From Epinephelus fuscoguttatus (Eukaryota > Chordata > Actinopteri > Perciformes > Serranidae): 64,000 nt of DNA. Made by a program: the position numbers and the translations under genes. Numbering within the stretch: position 1 is the stretch's first letter; each line of letters begins with the position of its first letter. Below the pieces are notes generated by a model. That model ran no database searches. It saw only the letters and a list, made by a program, of their open reading frames with translations, and was not told where the DNA came from. Positions 36,801 through 48,936 of this stretch are shown here, piece after piece. The stretch is taken from contig NC_064767.1 of NCBI RefSeq assembly GCF_011397635.1, positions 16,531,537 to 16,595,536 of the forward strand, given 5' to 3'.

Positions 36801-39800
36801 AAGAGAGGGGGGGGAAATCTAAAGGGAAGCTAGACATTAGTTATAATTGGCAAAAGAATAAACAGAAATCTTGGAGATATGTGATTTAACCGAAACATCT
36901 CCATGGCAACTCTCTTTTCAAGTCACATCTTTAATGAATAGGTAATGGACAAAATGCAAAACACACAACTTCATAACGTCAGAACAGATGCCAAAACTGA
37001 CATGGGAGGAAAAAAAAAAAGGTAGATTTTGTTTGACAAAAAGTGATTTTGCGGCGCGCACAACAGAGTGTGTCACAACAGCACAGCAGCTTCTTTCTTT
37101 TTTTTAAAGAAAGAAAACACACACACACACAGACAATAAACCAGAGCAACACAAATCTTCCTTCTGTTGCTGTCATTTTGACTGTCTGGCAAATCCACCT
37201 CTTGTTTTCAAAGCATTTTTTTTCCTCTAACAGGTGCAAAACCTCTCAACTCAACACATCAAAGAGACACATGCACCTGCGAATAAATCACAGCGAATGG
37301 TAAGAATCCAGACTAGGGCCTCCTAACACCAAAGAGGTAGGATTCAAAGTGTCTGATTTAATATTCATGAAGTGCAAGGCTTTGGTGGTTGAATGCTTGT
37401 TTACTGAGATGTGTCTTTTGTCCTTGGGAGAAGGTTTGATATTCCACCAAGCAGCTGTATTTACATATACTTGCTGTTTTTGCCTCGACACGATATAAAG
37501 ACACATCCCTCACCTAACATGGCAAATACATCTCACGCAGCCACATACTGACTAATGATTGACACGCAATTTCAGTATGCTCTCGTCTCCCCTGTGAAGT
37601 ATTAAAAGCCTTACTGTTGTTCTGACAGAGCTAATGAGAGTTTCTGATTATGAAGTGTTGGCGGCTTCCGTGCGGAGGAGTTGTTCAAGTTGCGGCAAGT
37701 CCAAAGCAAAGCGTAGTCTGCAAACTGCACCCACAGGGACAGAGGTGGCAGACAAGCAGCCGAGACCAGACGGAACCAACTGTCAAACACAAAGCACAGG
37801 TGTTTTTCATTAATAAACACGTCTGTTCCTCTCATTAACACCACTGCGCCTCTTTTTTTAGATTAATTTAGGCATGATGTGGCCTCTAAAAATGTTTATC
37901 AGCTTTATACTGTTGTTTCAATGACAAGGCAAAGACAGTTAATAAATGGAGCTGGTAACCTTTTTTTTTTTGCACCTGTTTTTTTCAAAGGTATGGTCAT
38001 TACAAACCCCTGGTCCTGCAGCTTGGTGTCAGTCATGCACCTGCATCGAGGAATCAGTTTTTTGGCAGCAGCTTGTGAGATAATCTCAAAGTGAAATCAC
38101 AAAGGGCAGCAGCTCCAGATGGATGTCTCACTGCTTTCTTCTCACGCTATATATATATATATATATATATAAAACGTGAGGTGTACGGCACCTTTCAGAA
38201 GTGAAACAAACTCATACAAGGTCGACACTCTATGTGGATCAGCTAATTACTACGGCTGAAAGAAAGCTTGTGAGAAAAACCCATCTCCCTGGCGGGTACT
38301 TAAAGAAAAGAAAGCAGCTGGTCAGAACATACTCTAGAGAAAACATCAGCCATTGGAGAAAGTGGTTGGGGATACTCTTCACTTAAGTGCTTTTCTCTGA
38401 GCAGTGTTCTCTGTTATTCACTCCCACGCTTTCTCCTCTCTGGTAGGGGCGGCACACACACATATCCATCCCTTTCATCCCCAGGGGTGAAACAAACCCA
38501 TGCATTATGACTCAAATCAAGCTTAATTTATTTCACATGCTCTAATTTAATGTCTTCGTGTTGATATGCATTGAATAAAAATAGCTGGATTATTTTTCTA
38601 ATTATTCCCCCCCACATTTTCTCCAGAGCACGCACATTACACAGGGGTTTTGGTTGTTGCATTTCTCACACAACTTGGCTGTTGAACAACTCAGTGGATC
38701 AGGAGGCCAACTGATGACTCGTGCAGACCTGCTGCCCTCTGCTGGCAAAACTGCAAACTACCAACAGTCCTGTAATCAAGACTATACATGGTTGTTTAGA
38801 TACTTGCATCACCTACAACTTCATTGCTCCTATTTTCTCATCTACAAAGCACATGAACCTTGTAAAAAAAGTAGACTAACTTACAGCCTACCTCATGTGT
38901 TAGTCTGCTAAATGTGCTTCCAAACTCACTTAATATTAATATAGCATATTAAACATGTTATTTTTGATGCACTAACATTGTGTTTCATGTACTTTATATA
39001 TAATTGGTTGGGACTGGAGACCAAAGGTTTGAAAATGAAAAGAAATCTGGGGTTGTGGAGTTGAAAAGAAGTCTGCTTCAGGCTAGCAGAGCCTCCAGGC
39101 TACATCAGCAGATACTAGTATACCCAAATCTCTGATGGTGCTGTTGGTGGTCCACTTGCATTGTGGGTAATTAAGGAGCCAGATTCTGGCAAAGAAGAAA
39201 AAGACACGGGATAAAAAAGATGATATCTCTGTTTTTTTATTTTAAAAAAAGCCCAGTAGGAGTCTGACAGTGTTATAAAAGTGCAATACTAAATCAGTGG
39301 AGTAGCCTTGCTACTCTGTAAGTAGCAATCAAGTGTGTTCAAGGACTCTGTATCACACTAGCTAGCAGTTTTAATCATGTACTTTGTATATAGGACCTAG
39401 AAACAAGAAGGATATTAATAATATTAATTTACTGGACTAGAAATAGTCTTTAAAATACTTTAAAGGGGCAATCCACAGAGTTTACACATGAAGTTCGGTT
39501 TAACAGCCATAAGGAGGACGATTCAACCTGTATAAACAGGTTAGATGATGTTTGTAAGTCTTGGAAAATAACCCCATTGTGTGTTATGGGTTATTTACAT
39601 CAGCTCAAAGACAACTTATCAACTGTTTCCTTATGTCCGCTAAGAAATGCTTGCTAATGTTGTGGAAGGGTTAAAACATCCCTAATGTGAATATGTGGCT
39701 TGATAATGTCGCCAGTACTGTTGAGGTGGAGAGGATCAGATATAATAGAAATGAGCAGGTGAATTTATTTGATGCCATCTGTCAACCTTTATTCAATATG

Positions 39801-40219
39801 TGGAGAAGATAACAGTGTAATACCATCTGCAGATTCTTGTTACCAGTTTAATGTAGGGGCCTTGGATTTTGTTTTGGGTGTCTGGGTTGGATGAGCTGGG
39901 TGCTTTATTGCTCTCCTTTCTTTGCTATTGTGTAGTTTTTTAAAATGAATTTGAAAAGAGAACGGTGTCTGTATCTTGTAGTGTTATCAATGCACATTGC
40001 ATTTATTCTTTTGTGTGCGTGTGTGGATGTATATATACACATACTAGATGTGCGTATGTGTATGTTTTTGTTTATTGCTGTTAAAATCAATAAAAATATT
40101 GTTGGAAATAACCCACTTATGTCATCAAGGCTATCTCAGATTGAATATATGGCTCCAATTTGTTTTAAAAGAAGCCAGAGTGATGTGTTTAGGACATAGA
40201 ATTTGAAAGACATTGGCAT
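33852..40219. other. Non-coding stretch with TA microsatellite
   Basis: A (TA)n run lies at 38150-38171 and a short CA run at 37117-37131. No exon is supported; open frames are short and without recognisable motifs. Positions 34700-35250 and 36840-36960 are low-repeat and could be conserved non-coding DNA. Confidence 0.45.
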
Positions 40220-41100
40220 TGACCATACACCGTATAAAATAATGGACGCAGCCACCGTGAGGTCACCCATTGCTTTGTGGACCACTGTACTGAAGCCTCG
40301 AGTTCGGCCTTTCAGCCATCGCCATCTTTTTTCTTTATTGTTAGTAAAGTAAAAAATTTTATATATTACTGGATTATTTTGATATGGATATATTTTATAT
40401 GACACTTTTCACAGACCAAAGTCTCAAAGTGCTTTCCAAAGGCAACATACAACAAAACATAGCAGGAAGAAGTGACTACCCGAGCCACCTCGTTAAGAGT
40501 GTGAAACCGTAAAGAATCTCAGTACACAATGAAAGTACACAAAATAAATAAAATACAGAGTTAGTGCATAAGTTACCCAAATGCCTGCCAAAACAGATGT
40601 GTCTTTGGCTGGCTTTTTAAGGAAACCGCAGTCAGCAGACAGCAGTCAGCAGACAGCAGTCAGCAGGGGTGCAAGCAGAGCATTCCAGAGTTAAGGTGCG
40701 ACTGCCTCAAAAGCCTGATCACCTCGGGATTTAAGGCAAGTGCGAGAGCTAACTAATGTTAGCTCAAATGAGTAGTCAACAATCCAGTTTTCTATATCCA
40801 CAGAACTTCCATAAAAATGAAATGCTTGGCAACCAGAGGTGTCTAATCGAGACAGGCATTTATTTGTCAAAATATGTAGCTACACTGGGCTAGCAAAAGG
40901 GACTGGGTGTTCATTGTACCAGGCTGTAAACATGTTTATTTCTGCTGTAAGGTTGGGCATTTTAAAAATGGCAGTCCATGGGGATTTACTGGCTTGAAGA
41001 GCCAGCCTCAAGTGGCCATTAGAGGAACTGCAGATTTTGGCACTTCTGCACTGGCTTCATTTTTTAACCCTGGAGGTTGCCACTTGGCATTGACTAGCAG
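40220..41100. repeat. Fish dispersed element with internal nested repeat
   Basis: The left part ('GTATAAAATAATGGACGCAG', 'GTGAGGTCACCCATTG') and right part ('GGCAGTCCATGGGGA', 'AGCCAGCCTCAAGTGGCCAT', 'CCTGGAGGTTGCCACTTGG') are the two ends of a familiar fish repeat. Between them sits unrelated sequence, including a second dispersed repeat ('CTTTTCACAGACCAAAGTC...GGCAACATACAACAAAAC') from about 40388. Confidence 0.55.
40629..40666. repeat. 14-base tandem repeat, 2.7 copies
   Basis: CAGTCAGCAGACAG is repeated directly at 40629-40642, 40643-40656 and partly at 40657-40666 with no mismatches. Too short and without spacers to be anything but a minisatellite. Confidence 0.85.
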
Positions 41101-41528
41101 AAAAGGTCTAACAACAGACACTATGAGTTGCATAGCAGGAAATGTAGGATCCAGTGTTTTTGGAGCTTGACCCTAACTAGTGACGAAAAGTCAGAATATA
41201 TCTGAAGCTTCATTTTTGACCACTTTTTTAAAAAAAAAAAAAAATAGTAAAAATAAATAAATCTCTCTTTTGTGAGTCCCCTAACCTAATAAAAATGTAA
41301 TGCCAAAGTAATTACAATGAAATACAGCACTTAAATGTAGTCAATCATATGATAAAATGTACTAATGATACACTGTTAGTTCATTAAGTGGATTGTTAAC
41401 AGTCTACTTTCCAGTCTAACCTGGGCTATTGTGGTATAAAGCCTTTACTGTAAGGTTTCTTTTTATCCATGTCTGCCATATAGCTCTAAAACAAGAGAAA
41501 ACACAACCTGCAGTTTCTAATCCTGTTA

Positions 41529-41534
41529 TTTATT
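41529..41534 (-). promoter_or_regulatory. Candidate polyadenylation signal of tex36
   Basis: AATAAA on the minus strand, about 95 bases after the tex36 stop codon, inside an AAATAAATAA context. Position fits a short 3' UTR. Confidence 0.55.
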
Positions 41535-41627
41535 TGACAGCTGGACCCTCCAGAAAGCTCACCTGACCCTCTCTGTATGTTATGCCCTCTCAGTGATGCC
41601 ATCTAGTGCCTTACATGTAGGAGTATC

Positions 41628-42601
41628 TCAGGGCTTGGCTGGTGCTGAGCAGTTGGTAGCTGCCAGCACTGACAGGGGCTCTGAGAGGTCGGAGTCGTGT
41701 CGTCCAAACCACATGACTTGCTCCCCTGCCTGCGCCAAAGCTGCCTCTTCAGACTTCAGCTTGTGGTTGCGGGGGAACCGGAGGAACTGCCTGGTGCTGG
41801 CTGGAACATTAGCAGCCTGTTTCACCGTAAAGTCAGACTGGTGAACCGTGACGTTCCCCCCGGTCTCTTCGGGGCTGCTGTGAGCTCCATCGTGGCACAG
41901 GCAGAAGTGGGAGATGTTCTGCTGTCTGTGATCGAGACACTTCCTGCGGCCCACACCCTGAATACCAACATAGAAGAGATATGTTTTCCTTTCAAGGTGT
42001 AATATTGTGACGGATCTGATCTTTTCATAATGGCCTTCATTTCTTTTTATACTCACATGACTGAAGACAGTGATGTTGTCTTTTAAGGAAAGCTTGTTGT
42101 CATGGTAGGAGAGTGGATACTCTCTGGATATCTGTAAAGAAACTCATGCTGGGATGACACTATAACGTCTGATACAACTGAATACAGTGGAATAGGGTGA
42201 AATGCTTTGATAAGAGGTGCAATAAAATCTTTCAAAGCCCTGGGCCATGGCTATACTTTGAAAAAAAGAACACTCATACCAAACACTATATTATCTACTG
42301 TACATACACACCTGCTGAGTTTTCAATTTAGGATAGCGCTGCAAGTTCAAAGCCTGGGGCAACGATGAGTTAACCTGAGTCAGCATGATCCCAGTGCTTG
42401 TACAGGCCTCACGACTCCTCATCTCGTTTTCAGGTGAAACTGGATGAGCAAACTGAGAAGGAAATGACAGAAAAGCTGATTATCACTCAGGTTCAGATGT
42501 TATGATTCGTAATGAATGAATGATTGTGTGTAAAATGAGGATTTTCTTACCCATTTGCCATCATTGCTCATTGAAGAATATCGCTTTCCACCTTTTACCA
42601 T
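41628..42601 (-). CDS. tex36: Testis-expressed protein 36 homologue
   Basis: Four coding exons on the minus strand: 42601-42551, 42452-42312, 42131-42057 and 41957-41628. All junctions are phase 0 with GT-AG introns; together they encode 198 residues and a stop. The product starts MVKGGKR and continues DGKW|FAHPV, like the start of human TEX36. It keeps the YHDN..SL and GRRK...RQ blocks (exons 3 and 4) and a C-terminal FRRFPR-like FLRFPR motif. Human TEX36 has a similar length (about 186 residues as I recall). Function is unknown; it is a testis-enriched protein in mammals with no enzyme motif, signal peptide or membrane span visible here. The gene lies next to edrf1, as in human, which supports orthology. 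The plus-strand open frame across exon 4 is an antisense shadow. Confidence 0.88.
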
Positions 42602-43540
42602 TTTAATATAGTTTGTGAGAGTAGTTTCACCAGTACAGTACACACACACTGTCAAACTTAGCAACTAATGCAAACACACACTGGTGGCTATGGAAACGTA
42701 CTGCTGCATGCACAAACCTGAAATGTGATCTGGATTTGCCATGGAGATGTGGAACTGGAATTCTGGCAGTAAATATACAAAAAAAAGGCCAGTTTTGTTG
42801 AATATTTAATTACAGCCATGTTAAGTAATTTTATGTAAAATGTGAGATTTTCCTTCCTTATTTTTTTTAAATGTTGAAAAATTATCCAGACAGTCCTTGT
42901 TAAGGAGCTCTGCAGTTCTGCAACTGTGGATTAATTTGCGACAAAACGACATTAAATTGGTGTGTATGAAACTTACAAGAAGGATTTCTCTGATGGACGA
43001 CAAAACAAACAAAATTAGCATATAAGCAACTTTATTTTTGCCAACACTGGATACAGAAAAAAAACCATACATAGCTATACAATATAGTTAATATTATATA
43101 TATTAATGGGAAATGTTAATTATGCAAAAGTAATTTTAAACTATGTTTTTTTAAATAGCCTACACTTTTTGACACAGGAAGTAAAAAATGATTCACGTGA
43201 TTTTCTGTGCAAATAATCTGTTAAAAGTGAAAATAGGTACATAGTCATAAATACCAAGCCCTGACTGTACAGTAGCACCAGCTTTGAATTGTTTACCACC
43301 TTAATGGTACAACTGGAAGCATTATTTTTAATTCTTTAGTGAGGTGTGTTAATCAGGCCAAAGTCCCGACGTGGTAAGTAAACTGGAGTGTAAGTGACAT
43401 TACTTAGGAAAAGGGGGGTTTTAGTGAAAGCAGCAAATGTAAAATTAGTCACTCTGATAAAATCTAAATTTAACAATATATTTAGAAAATATGGGAATAA
43501 TTTTTGTTGGCATTTTTGCCTTTATTAGATAGAAAAATCA
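42602..43540. other. Upstream region of tex36
   Basis: About 0.9 kb before the tex36 start codon. It is A/T-rich, without a CpG cluster or obvious TATA box at a convincing distance. No exon seen. Confidence 0.4.
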
Positions 43541-44137
43541 GTAACGCTTTACTTGAAGGTACCCACATAAGGGTGACATGACACTGTCATAACTAGGACA
43601 TGACACGGTCATGAACCTGTCATTATGTACATGTTATAAATGATTATGACTACTGTCATTAAGTGTCATTTGGTTTTTGTAATGACAAGTTGACATTGTT
43701 TGGGTTGTCTTGATTATGACACCTTGACATTAATTAAAGTGACATTACCAGAAGTTGTCTTTGTCATGACAAGTTGACATTAAATTTGTTTGGGATGTCC
43801 TTATAATGACAACTTGACATTAACCAGGATGACATTACCAGTAGATGTCTTTAAGTCAGTGTCAAGTTGTCATAATAAGAACGTCCCAAACAAATTTAAT
43901 GTCAACTTGTCATGACAAAGACAACTTCTGGTAATATCACTTTGATTAATGTCAATAATCAAGACAACCCAAACAATGTCAACTTGTCATTACAAAAACC
44001 AAATGACACTTAATGACAGCAGTCATAAACGTTGATGACATGTACATAATGTTCATGACGGGTTCATGACCGTGTCATGTCCTAGTTATGACAGTGTCAT
44101 GTCACTCTTATGTAGATACCTTTAAGTAAAGTATTAC
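43541..44137. mobile_element. Near-palindromic fold-back MITE, ~0.6 kb
   Basis: The two halves are reverse complements almost throughout, about 275 bases per arm. The left end GTAACGCTTTACTTGAAGGTA pairs with the reverse complement of the right end, GTAATACTTTACTTAAAGGTA. TGACA/TGTCA words recur many times inside each arm. AAAAATC occurs just outside both ends (43533-43539 and 44140-44146), a possible target duplication. No open frame. It lies between the 3' end of the ATG16-like gene and the tex36 promoter; a transcript through it would form a long hairpin. Confidence 0.85.
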
Positions 44138-44449
44138 CAAAAAATCTAGCATGAAATGGTCATGCAAAGGGCCAAAGCAAGGACAAAGCTTTTGTACGTG
44201 GGGCACCTGCTCTACTAGGTGAGCAAGTGGACACCCCACAATATGGGAATCTTCAAATTAATTTGTGGGTGAATTAAAAAAAGACAGATAAGAAACCAAA
44301 CACCTCTAGTAGCAAGCGGTTGCTCCTTTTCATCTTCCTGGTGCCACATACAGGCATATTAGTTTCTACAAACAAATGGAGGATGGTGAAATGTACAGAG
44401 AGGTCATCTTCATACTGAAAATTGTTGCTCCAGGATCCCATGAGGAATA

Positions 44450-47400
44450 TTAGACTCCAGCCACAGCTGAGACACAGTAGTGATCTGAGTGTCCCTGGTG
44501 TGGATCTGTTGTATTATTGATCCCTGAGGACGAGATGAGCACGACAAAAAGGTTCAATTACGTGTTTTAGGTTACGCTCAACACACTGCTTTAGAAGCTA
44601 CCATCCAGGGTCCAAACATGTTTATATTCTTTAAAGTAAGGTAACATGTAGGCACGCATAGACACCCAAACCTTGTTCCTTATTTATGTATCTTTTCTTG
44701 AAGCGCTCAAGATGTATAAAAATGGCTGCCTAACATGGTTTTATAGCTGACATCTCGAGTCCACTGAGTTATTTAATGACGGCTAAATGGGCCCTCATCT
44801 GTGCTGTTAGTGCTTTGTTGATCATGATAACATTGTCTTGACCTCATCAACTGGACCCTGTTAATTAAGAGGGTCATAAGGATGCTCTTAATGAAGGCTC
44901 TTGGTGCCTATGACGGTCCGTGTGGTGCAGCACTACAGTGAACTAATGGTATTAAATTAAGAGGCAGCCATTTGTTTGCACCTCCTGCATTATGCATTAA
45001 CATTTTGAAGAGAGTGCTGATTCTTACTCGGAGTGACTGATGTAGGCGTCTCTGTTTCGCTGCTCCAAGAGCTCGTCACTATGGGAACATACTCTTTTCT
45101 CTTCTCCCTATGGAGGTGCTTCTTCAGCTGTTTGGCCAAACGTTGCCACCTGGTGAAAAGCAGTAATCAGACACAACTTGAAATCTGCACAACTGTGGTT
45201 ATGTTATCATTCAAAGTAAAACAGAGATCACACTTACCGTTCCACTACGTCGTTGTGCTTATTTAACCTGTCTGCCTCTTCCCTCTTCTCCGCCATCCAT
45301 CGTTGCATGAGTGCATCTTTCTCTCTACGAGCCTGCGCCAATGCCTCATTTAGTCCTTTCTGCTCAGCACGCAGGACTGCCAACTCTTTGGACTGACACT
45401 CGATGGTGAACTCAAATTCTGAAAGGGTCGCCTTAAGGGTGTTACTCCCTTTAGCCAGAGTGCGAGCCTCTTGACGGTAGTGGGACACACTGAAACAGAC
45501 AAGTCATGAAACAGTGATTTACTGTACCTTAGATTAGCTCGTGGTACTGTTACTTTAAACTTTTAGATGTTGGATTATAGGTCACGAGTTCATCCACTAA
45601 TGGCGAAAAACACAGAGTTGCTAAAGGTGGATTCAAGCTTCCTTATCAAGGTCTTTCAGGGTCAAATACAGTAGCATCTTGGGTGTGTTGCTTGAGTGAT
45701 GTTATTATATGCCCAAAGTAATCACATTAAAGTGGAAATAGGCACATTTTTTGCTTTAACTTATCATTATGAAGTGAATGTTGATCATTCAGTATAATGG
45801 TTACAGAATAGTGACACCACTGGTGTTTAGTTTGGTTCCCTATAAGCCTCGCTTTCACTATGCCATTCTATCCACTTGGTATGATCTCACAGAAAACTGA
45901 AGGTTCAGCTTACGGCACAAAGGAAGCGTGGAACTGTGCAACCAAAAAACAAAGATGATAGTGGTATTGCTTACCCTGGTATCTATCGGTAGCTATCCCT
46001 TGCTATCAGTGTAAGTTCTTAGCAGTTACTATGCCCAGTAGCGTATGGTGGAACAACCCGACTAACTTTGGAAACTCTAGCCGGCAAAAGATAAAGAGCC
46101 TTGTTGCTAGGCTTTGAGAAAAATGGAAAGTGATCACAAAAGTGATCACAAAATAAGCTGAAAAATCAGGTGGATGTACTGTAAGGGACTGTATGCAAAT
46201 TATAGAGTTGAGTTGCTGAATCTGATATGTTATCCTATTAAAAGTCCAGTTTGTAGGATTTATAGGCATCAATAGTGAGGTTGCAGAGCTGAAACTTCTC
46301 CTGTGTGCCAAAAGTGAAGGAGACATACGGTGACTGACATGGAAAACTCAAATTGGCTTATCTAGAGCCAGTGTTTGGTTTGTCCGTTCAAGGCTACTGT
46401 AGAAACAACATGGTGGACTCTGTGGAAGAGGACCCACTCTGTTTGATATAAATGACTAATTAAAGGTAATGAAAACTCAATTATTATTATTTCTGTGTGA
46501 TCTTAAACAACTGAAAACATAGTTATGAATGTTATATTCCATTTCCACCAATAAATGCCCCTAAATCCTACACACTGGACCTTTAAAAAAGCCAGGCCTT
46601 CCCTTGTGTTATTAATATCTCCTTTGTACCCACCCCCTGACTTCAGAAACAACTGCAATACCCTCCCCATAATATCTTAAGACTGTATATTTATGGCAAA
46701 CTTAATAAAATATTACAACACAAGAATCTTGCTGCTCCCTATGTTTGAGAAAATAATAAATAAATAATAAAAATGATTTTCATACAGTGCCTAAAGGTGT
46801 CCAATGCTTATCTGTCTCTTCAGATTGATAAAGAAGGGAGCATACTGATAGCTTTAGTTGTCCACTGACAGTGATGCTCTGAAAACTTGAAATTACCGTG
46901 ACTGCCAGTACTGCAGTTCAGCCTCTTTCAGATACAGGACAGCGGTCAGGTCGGAGACAGTCTGAGACAGCTGGGGGGACAAAGGATGAAAAAATGTAGG
47001 CCTATGCTAATAATAATTTCACAAGGTTAAAGCCACTTAAAGCCATGTATTAATGTATTTCTGATTATGTCTCATCTTTATAATAAATATTTGTGCAAAC
47101 AGTTGCTGCTTATACAGTGGAATAATGTCTGAAACATGTCCATAATTGGATTTCTCCACATTTAACCAACACACCTTTTCTGCCAGGTGTTCACTCTCTC
47201 TCAGTTGGAGTTGAAGGAGTCTCGTGTCTTTCCCAACTTGAACTCCACCTTGCTCCGAACTGGAAATAAAAAACAGTGTTTAAAGATCAGATTTATAATA
47301 AAACAGAATCAAGCTTTGTGCATTAGATCATCAGACAGGCCAAATATGACTCTACATTTCTCACCTCTTAAACTGATCATCCAGAATTTGCTTGCGAATT

Positions 47401-47599
47401 TCAAACCGTTCCTCCAGCTGAGACACTGAAAGAAAACAAACACATGTCCTCAGGCTAAAACAGTGAGAGCTTCATCACTGCAAAGGCTGAGAGAGGAAAT
47501 ATTCATCTTACAGCTTGTAAAGACGCCAGCATACGGCAGTTTCTCTGTTTGGTCTCTGTGTTGCAGCCGAGCGCGCACGTGATTCTTCCAGCTTTGCAT
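44450..47599 (-). CDS. Short ATG16-like coiled-coil protein without WD40 repeats
   Basis: Seven coding exons on the minus strand: 47599-47512, 47425-47365, 47259-47175, 46970-46897, 45489-45238, 45149-45028 and 44523-44450. All introns are GT-AG with matching phases, giving 251 residues. The N-terminus MQSWKNHVRARLQHRD matches the W-K-x-H...L..RD pattern of the ATG5-binding helix of ATG16L1. Residues from about 60 to 205 are rich in heptad-type leucines and charged residues (coiled coil). Near residue 175 is RWMAEKREEADRLN, almost identical to RWMAEKAQEANRLN of vertebrate ATG16L1. ATG16 proteins scaffold the ATG12-ATG5 complex for LC3/Atg8 lipidation. Unlike ATG16L1/L2 there is no WD40 domain: the frame stops after a short Ser/Thr-rich tail, and I see no WD40 exon before tex36. 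The last exon (44523-44450) is the least certain. Divergent from edrf1. Confidence 0.78.
46238..46586. repeat. Dispersed repeat Q, copy 2, in an intron of the ATG16-like gene
   Basis: Inverted ends: left TTAAAAGTCCAGTTTGTAGG and right 'CCTACACACTGGACCTTTAA', with TTAA at both termini. Better preserved than copy 1 at 33500-33851. Sits in the 1.4 kb intron between coding exons 4 and 5 of the ATG16-like gene. Confidence 0.75.
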
Positions 47600-48393
47600 T
47601 GCAATAAAAACGAATTTTTCACACGGTACCCAAAAATGTCCTGCAGCGGTGGGTTTGATGCGTCTTTTCCTCCGCTCCCACTTGATTTTGGTCGAAGGCG
47701 AAATTATTGTTAAAAGGGAGAGTTGTTAAAAGGTCCCGTCAGCAGGAATGAACTGCCTGAAGCAAAGTTTCACAGCTCCTCCCTGTTCAGTCAGTCAGCT
47801 GCTTTACATTCCCCAGCATTATATAACTTCTGACCATGATTATATATAATATAATATAATATACGGTAATTTTATACCTCAACTTTGGTTTGTTACTATC
47901 AAAGGGAAATATTTTGTAAGCTACTTTTACTACACTGACAAGCTACTACTAGCCTAACTTTATATCTTAAGATTTTATTAAATCTATATTATATTATTTT
48001 TATGTACACAGAACATACAAACAAAACTTTCAAACGAAAAACTATCTGCCACCTACTATTCGTAAGTGTTATTCTTTACTTTATGCTGCTAATATTTCCC
48101 AAGACAGCATGTTTTATGTCAAACTTAACTTAAAGACTATTTGTACATTTACATATAGCTATTTCTACATAAATAAAAGACTCACCACTGAATGCAATGT
48201 AATATAATATGATATCAAATATTATAACAAAATAGAACCATTGTGTAATATAAAGATAAACCACAGGGCATTAAAGTAATTAAATTAAAGCTGTAGGTTG
48301 GCACGACTAACTTTGTTAATTAAACTAAATTAAATTAAATTACATTAAATTCAAATCAATTTAATTTAATTCGATTTCATTTCATTTCATTCA

Positions 48394-48427
48394 ATCTAAT
48401 CTAATCTAATCTAATCTAATCTAATTT
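48394..48427. repeat. Pentanucleotide tandem repeat (AATCT)n
   Basis: Six or so uninterrupted AATCT units, flanked on both sides by related degenerate pentamers (AATTA, TTTAA, TTTCA). Simple-sequence tract. Confidence 0.85.
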
Positions 48428-48758
48428 AATATAGTTTAATTTAATTTGATTTAATTTAACTTCATTTAATATTTAATACCAATTTTTTTTTACAAATTAA
48501 AAAGCTTTGTAAAATAGTTTTGTAATAATGATTAAGAATTATGAATTAAAAAAAAAAATTCGATTTTTGTTAAGCCTACCTTTTGGCTGCAAAATATGAA
48601 ATATTAATATAAACATAACATTTAATTAAATGGTTAAAAACTAGAAAAACTAGTCGACATACTTTAAAACATGTGATTGAATTTCAAAATAAAATACAAC
48701 GGGACAGAACAGAACGTGCTCAACTTTTCTACAACGAGGCTCTGGCACATCTTAAAGT

Positions 48759-48936
48759 ACTTCCGGTTCATATATTTTTCTAAATAAATCGCAAAAACTG
48801 AAATATATTCTTATACATATGCTAATATTATGCGTTACAATGTGTTAATTTTTTACTAAAATTCTGAGTTATTCTTATGGTCGAATTAAGACATAAAAAT
48901 GAATTTTGTAGTTTTTCTTACCGTTAAACCGGAAGT
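48759..48936. promoter_or_regulatory. Pair of facing ETS-type motifs
   Basis: ACTTCCGG at 48759-48766 and CCGGAAGT at 48929-48936 are exact reverse complements spaced 162 bases apart, upstream of the edrf1 start codon. ETS-family factors such as GABP bind this core in many housekeeping promoters. Functional use here is inferred. Confidence 0.4.

Noticed and set aside
40629-40666. Short direct repeats that might suggest a CRISPR array
   Set aside because: Contiguous 14-base tandem units without spacers in a vertebrate genome; simply a minisatellite.
41697-42002. Plus-strand open frame of 101 codons opposite tex36
   Set aside because: It is the antisense of tex36 exon 4, whose minus-strand frame matches human TEX36 and splices in phase.
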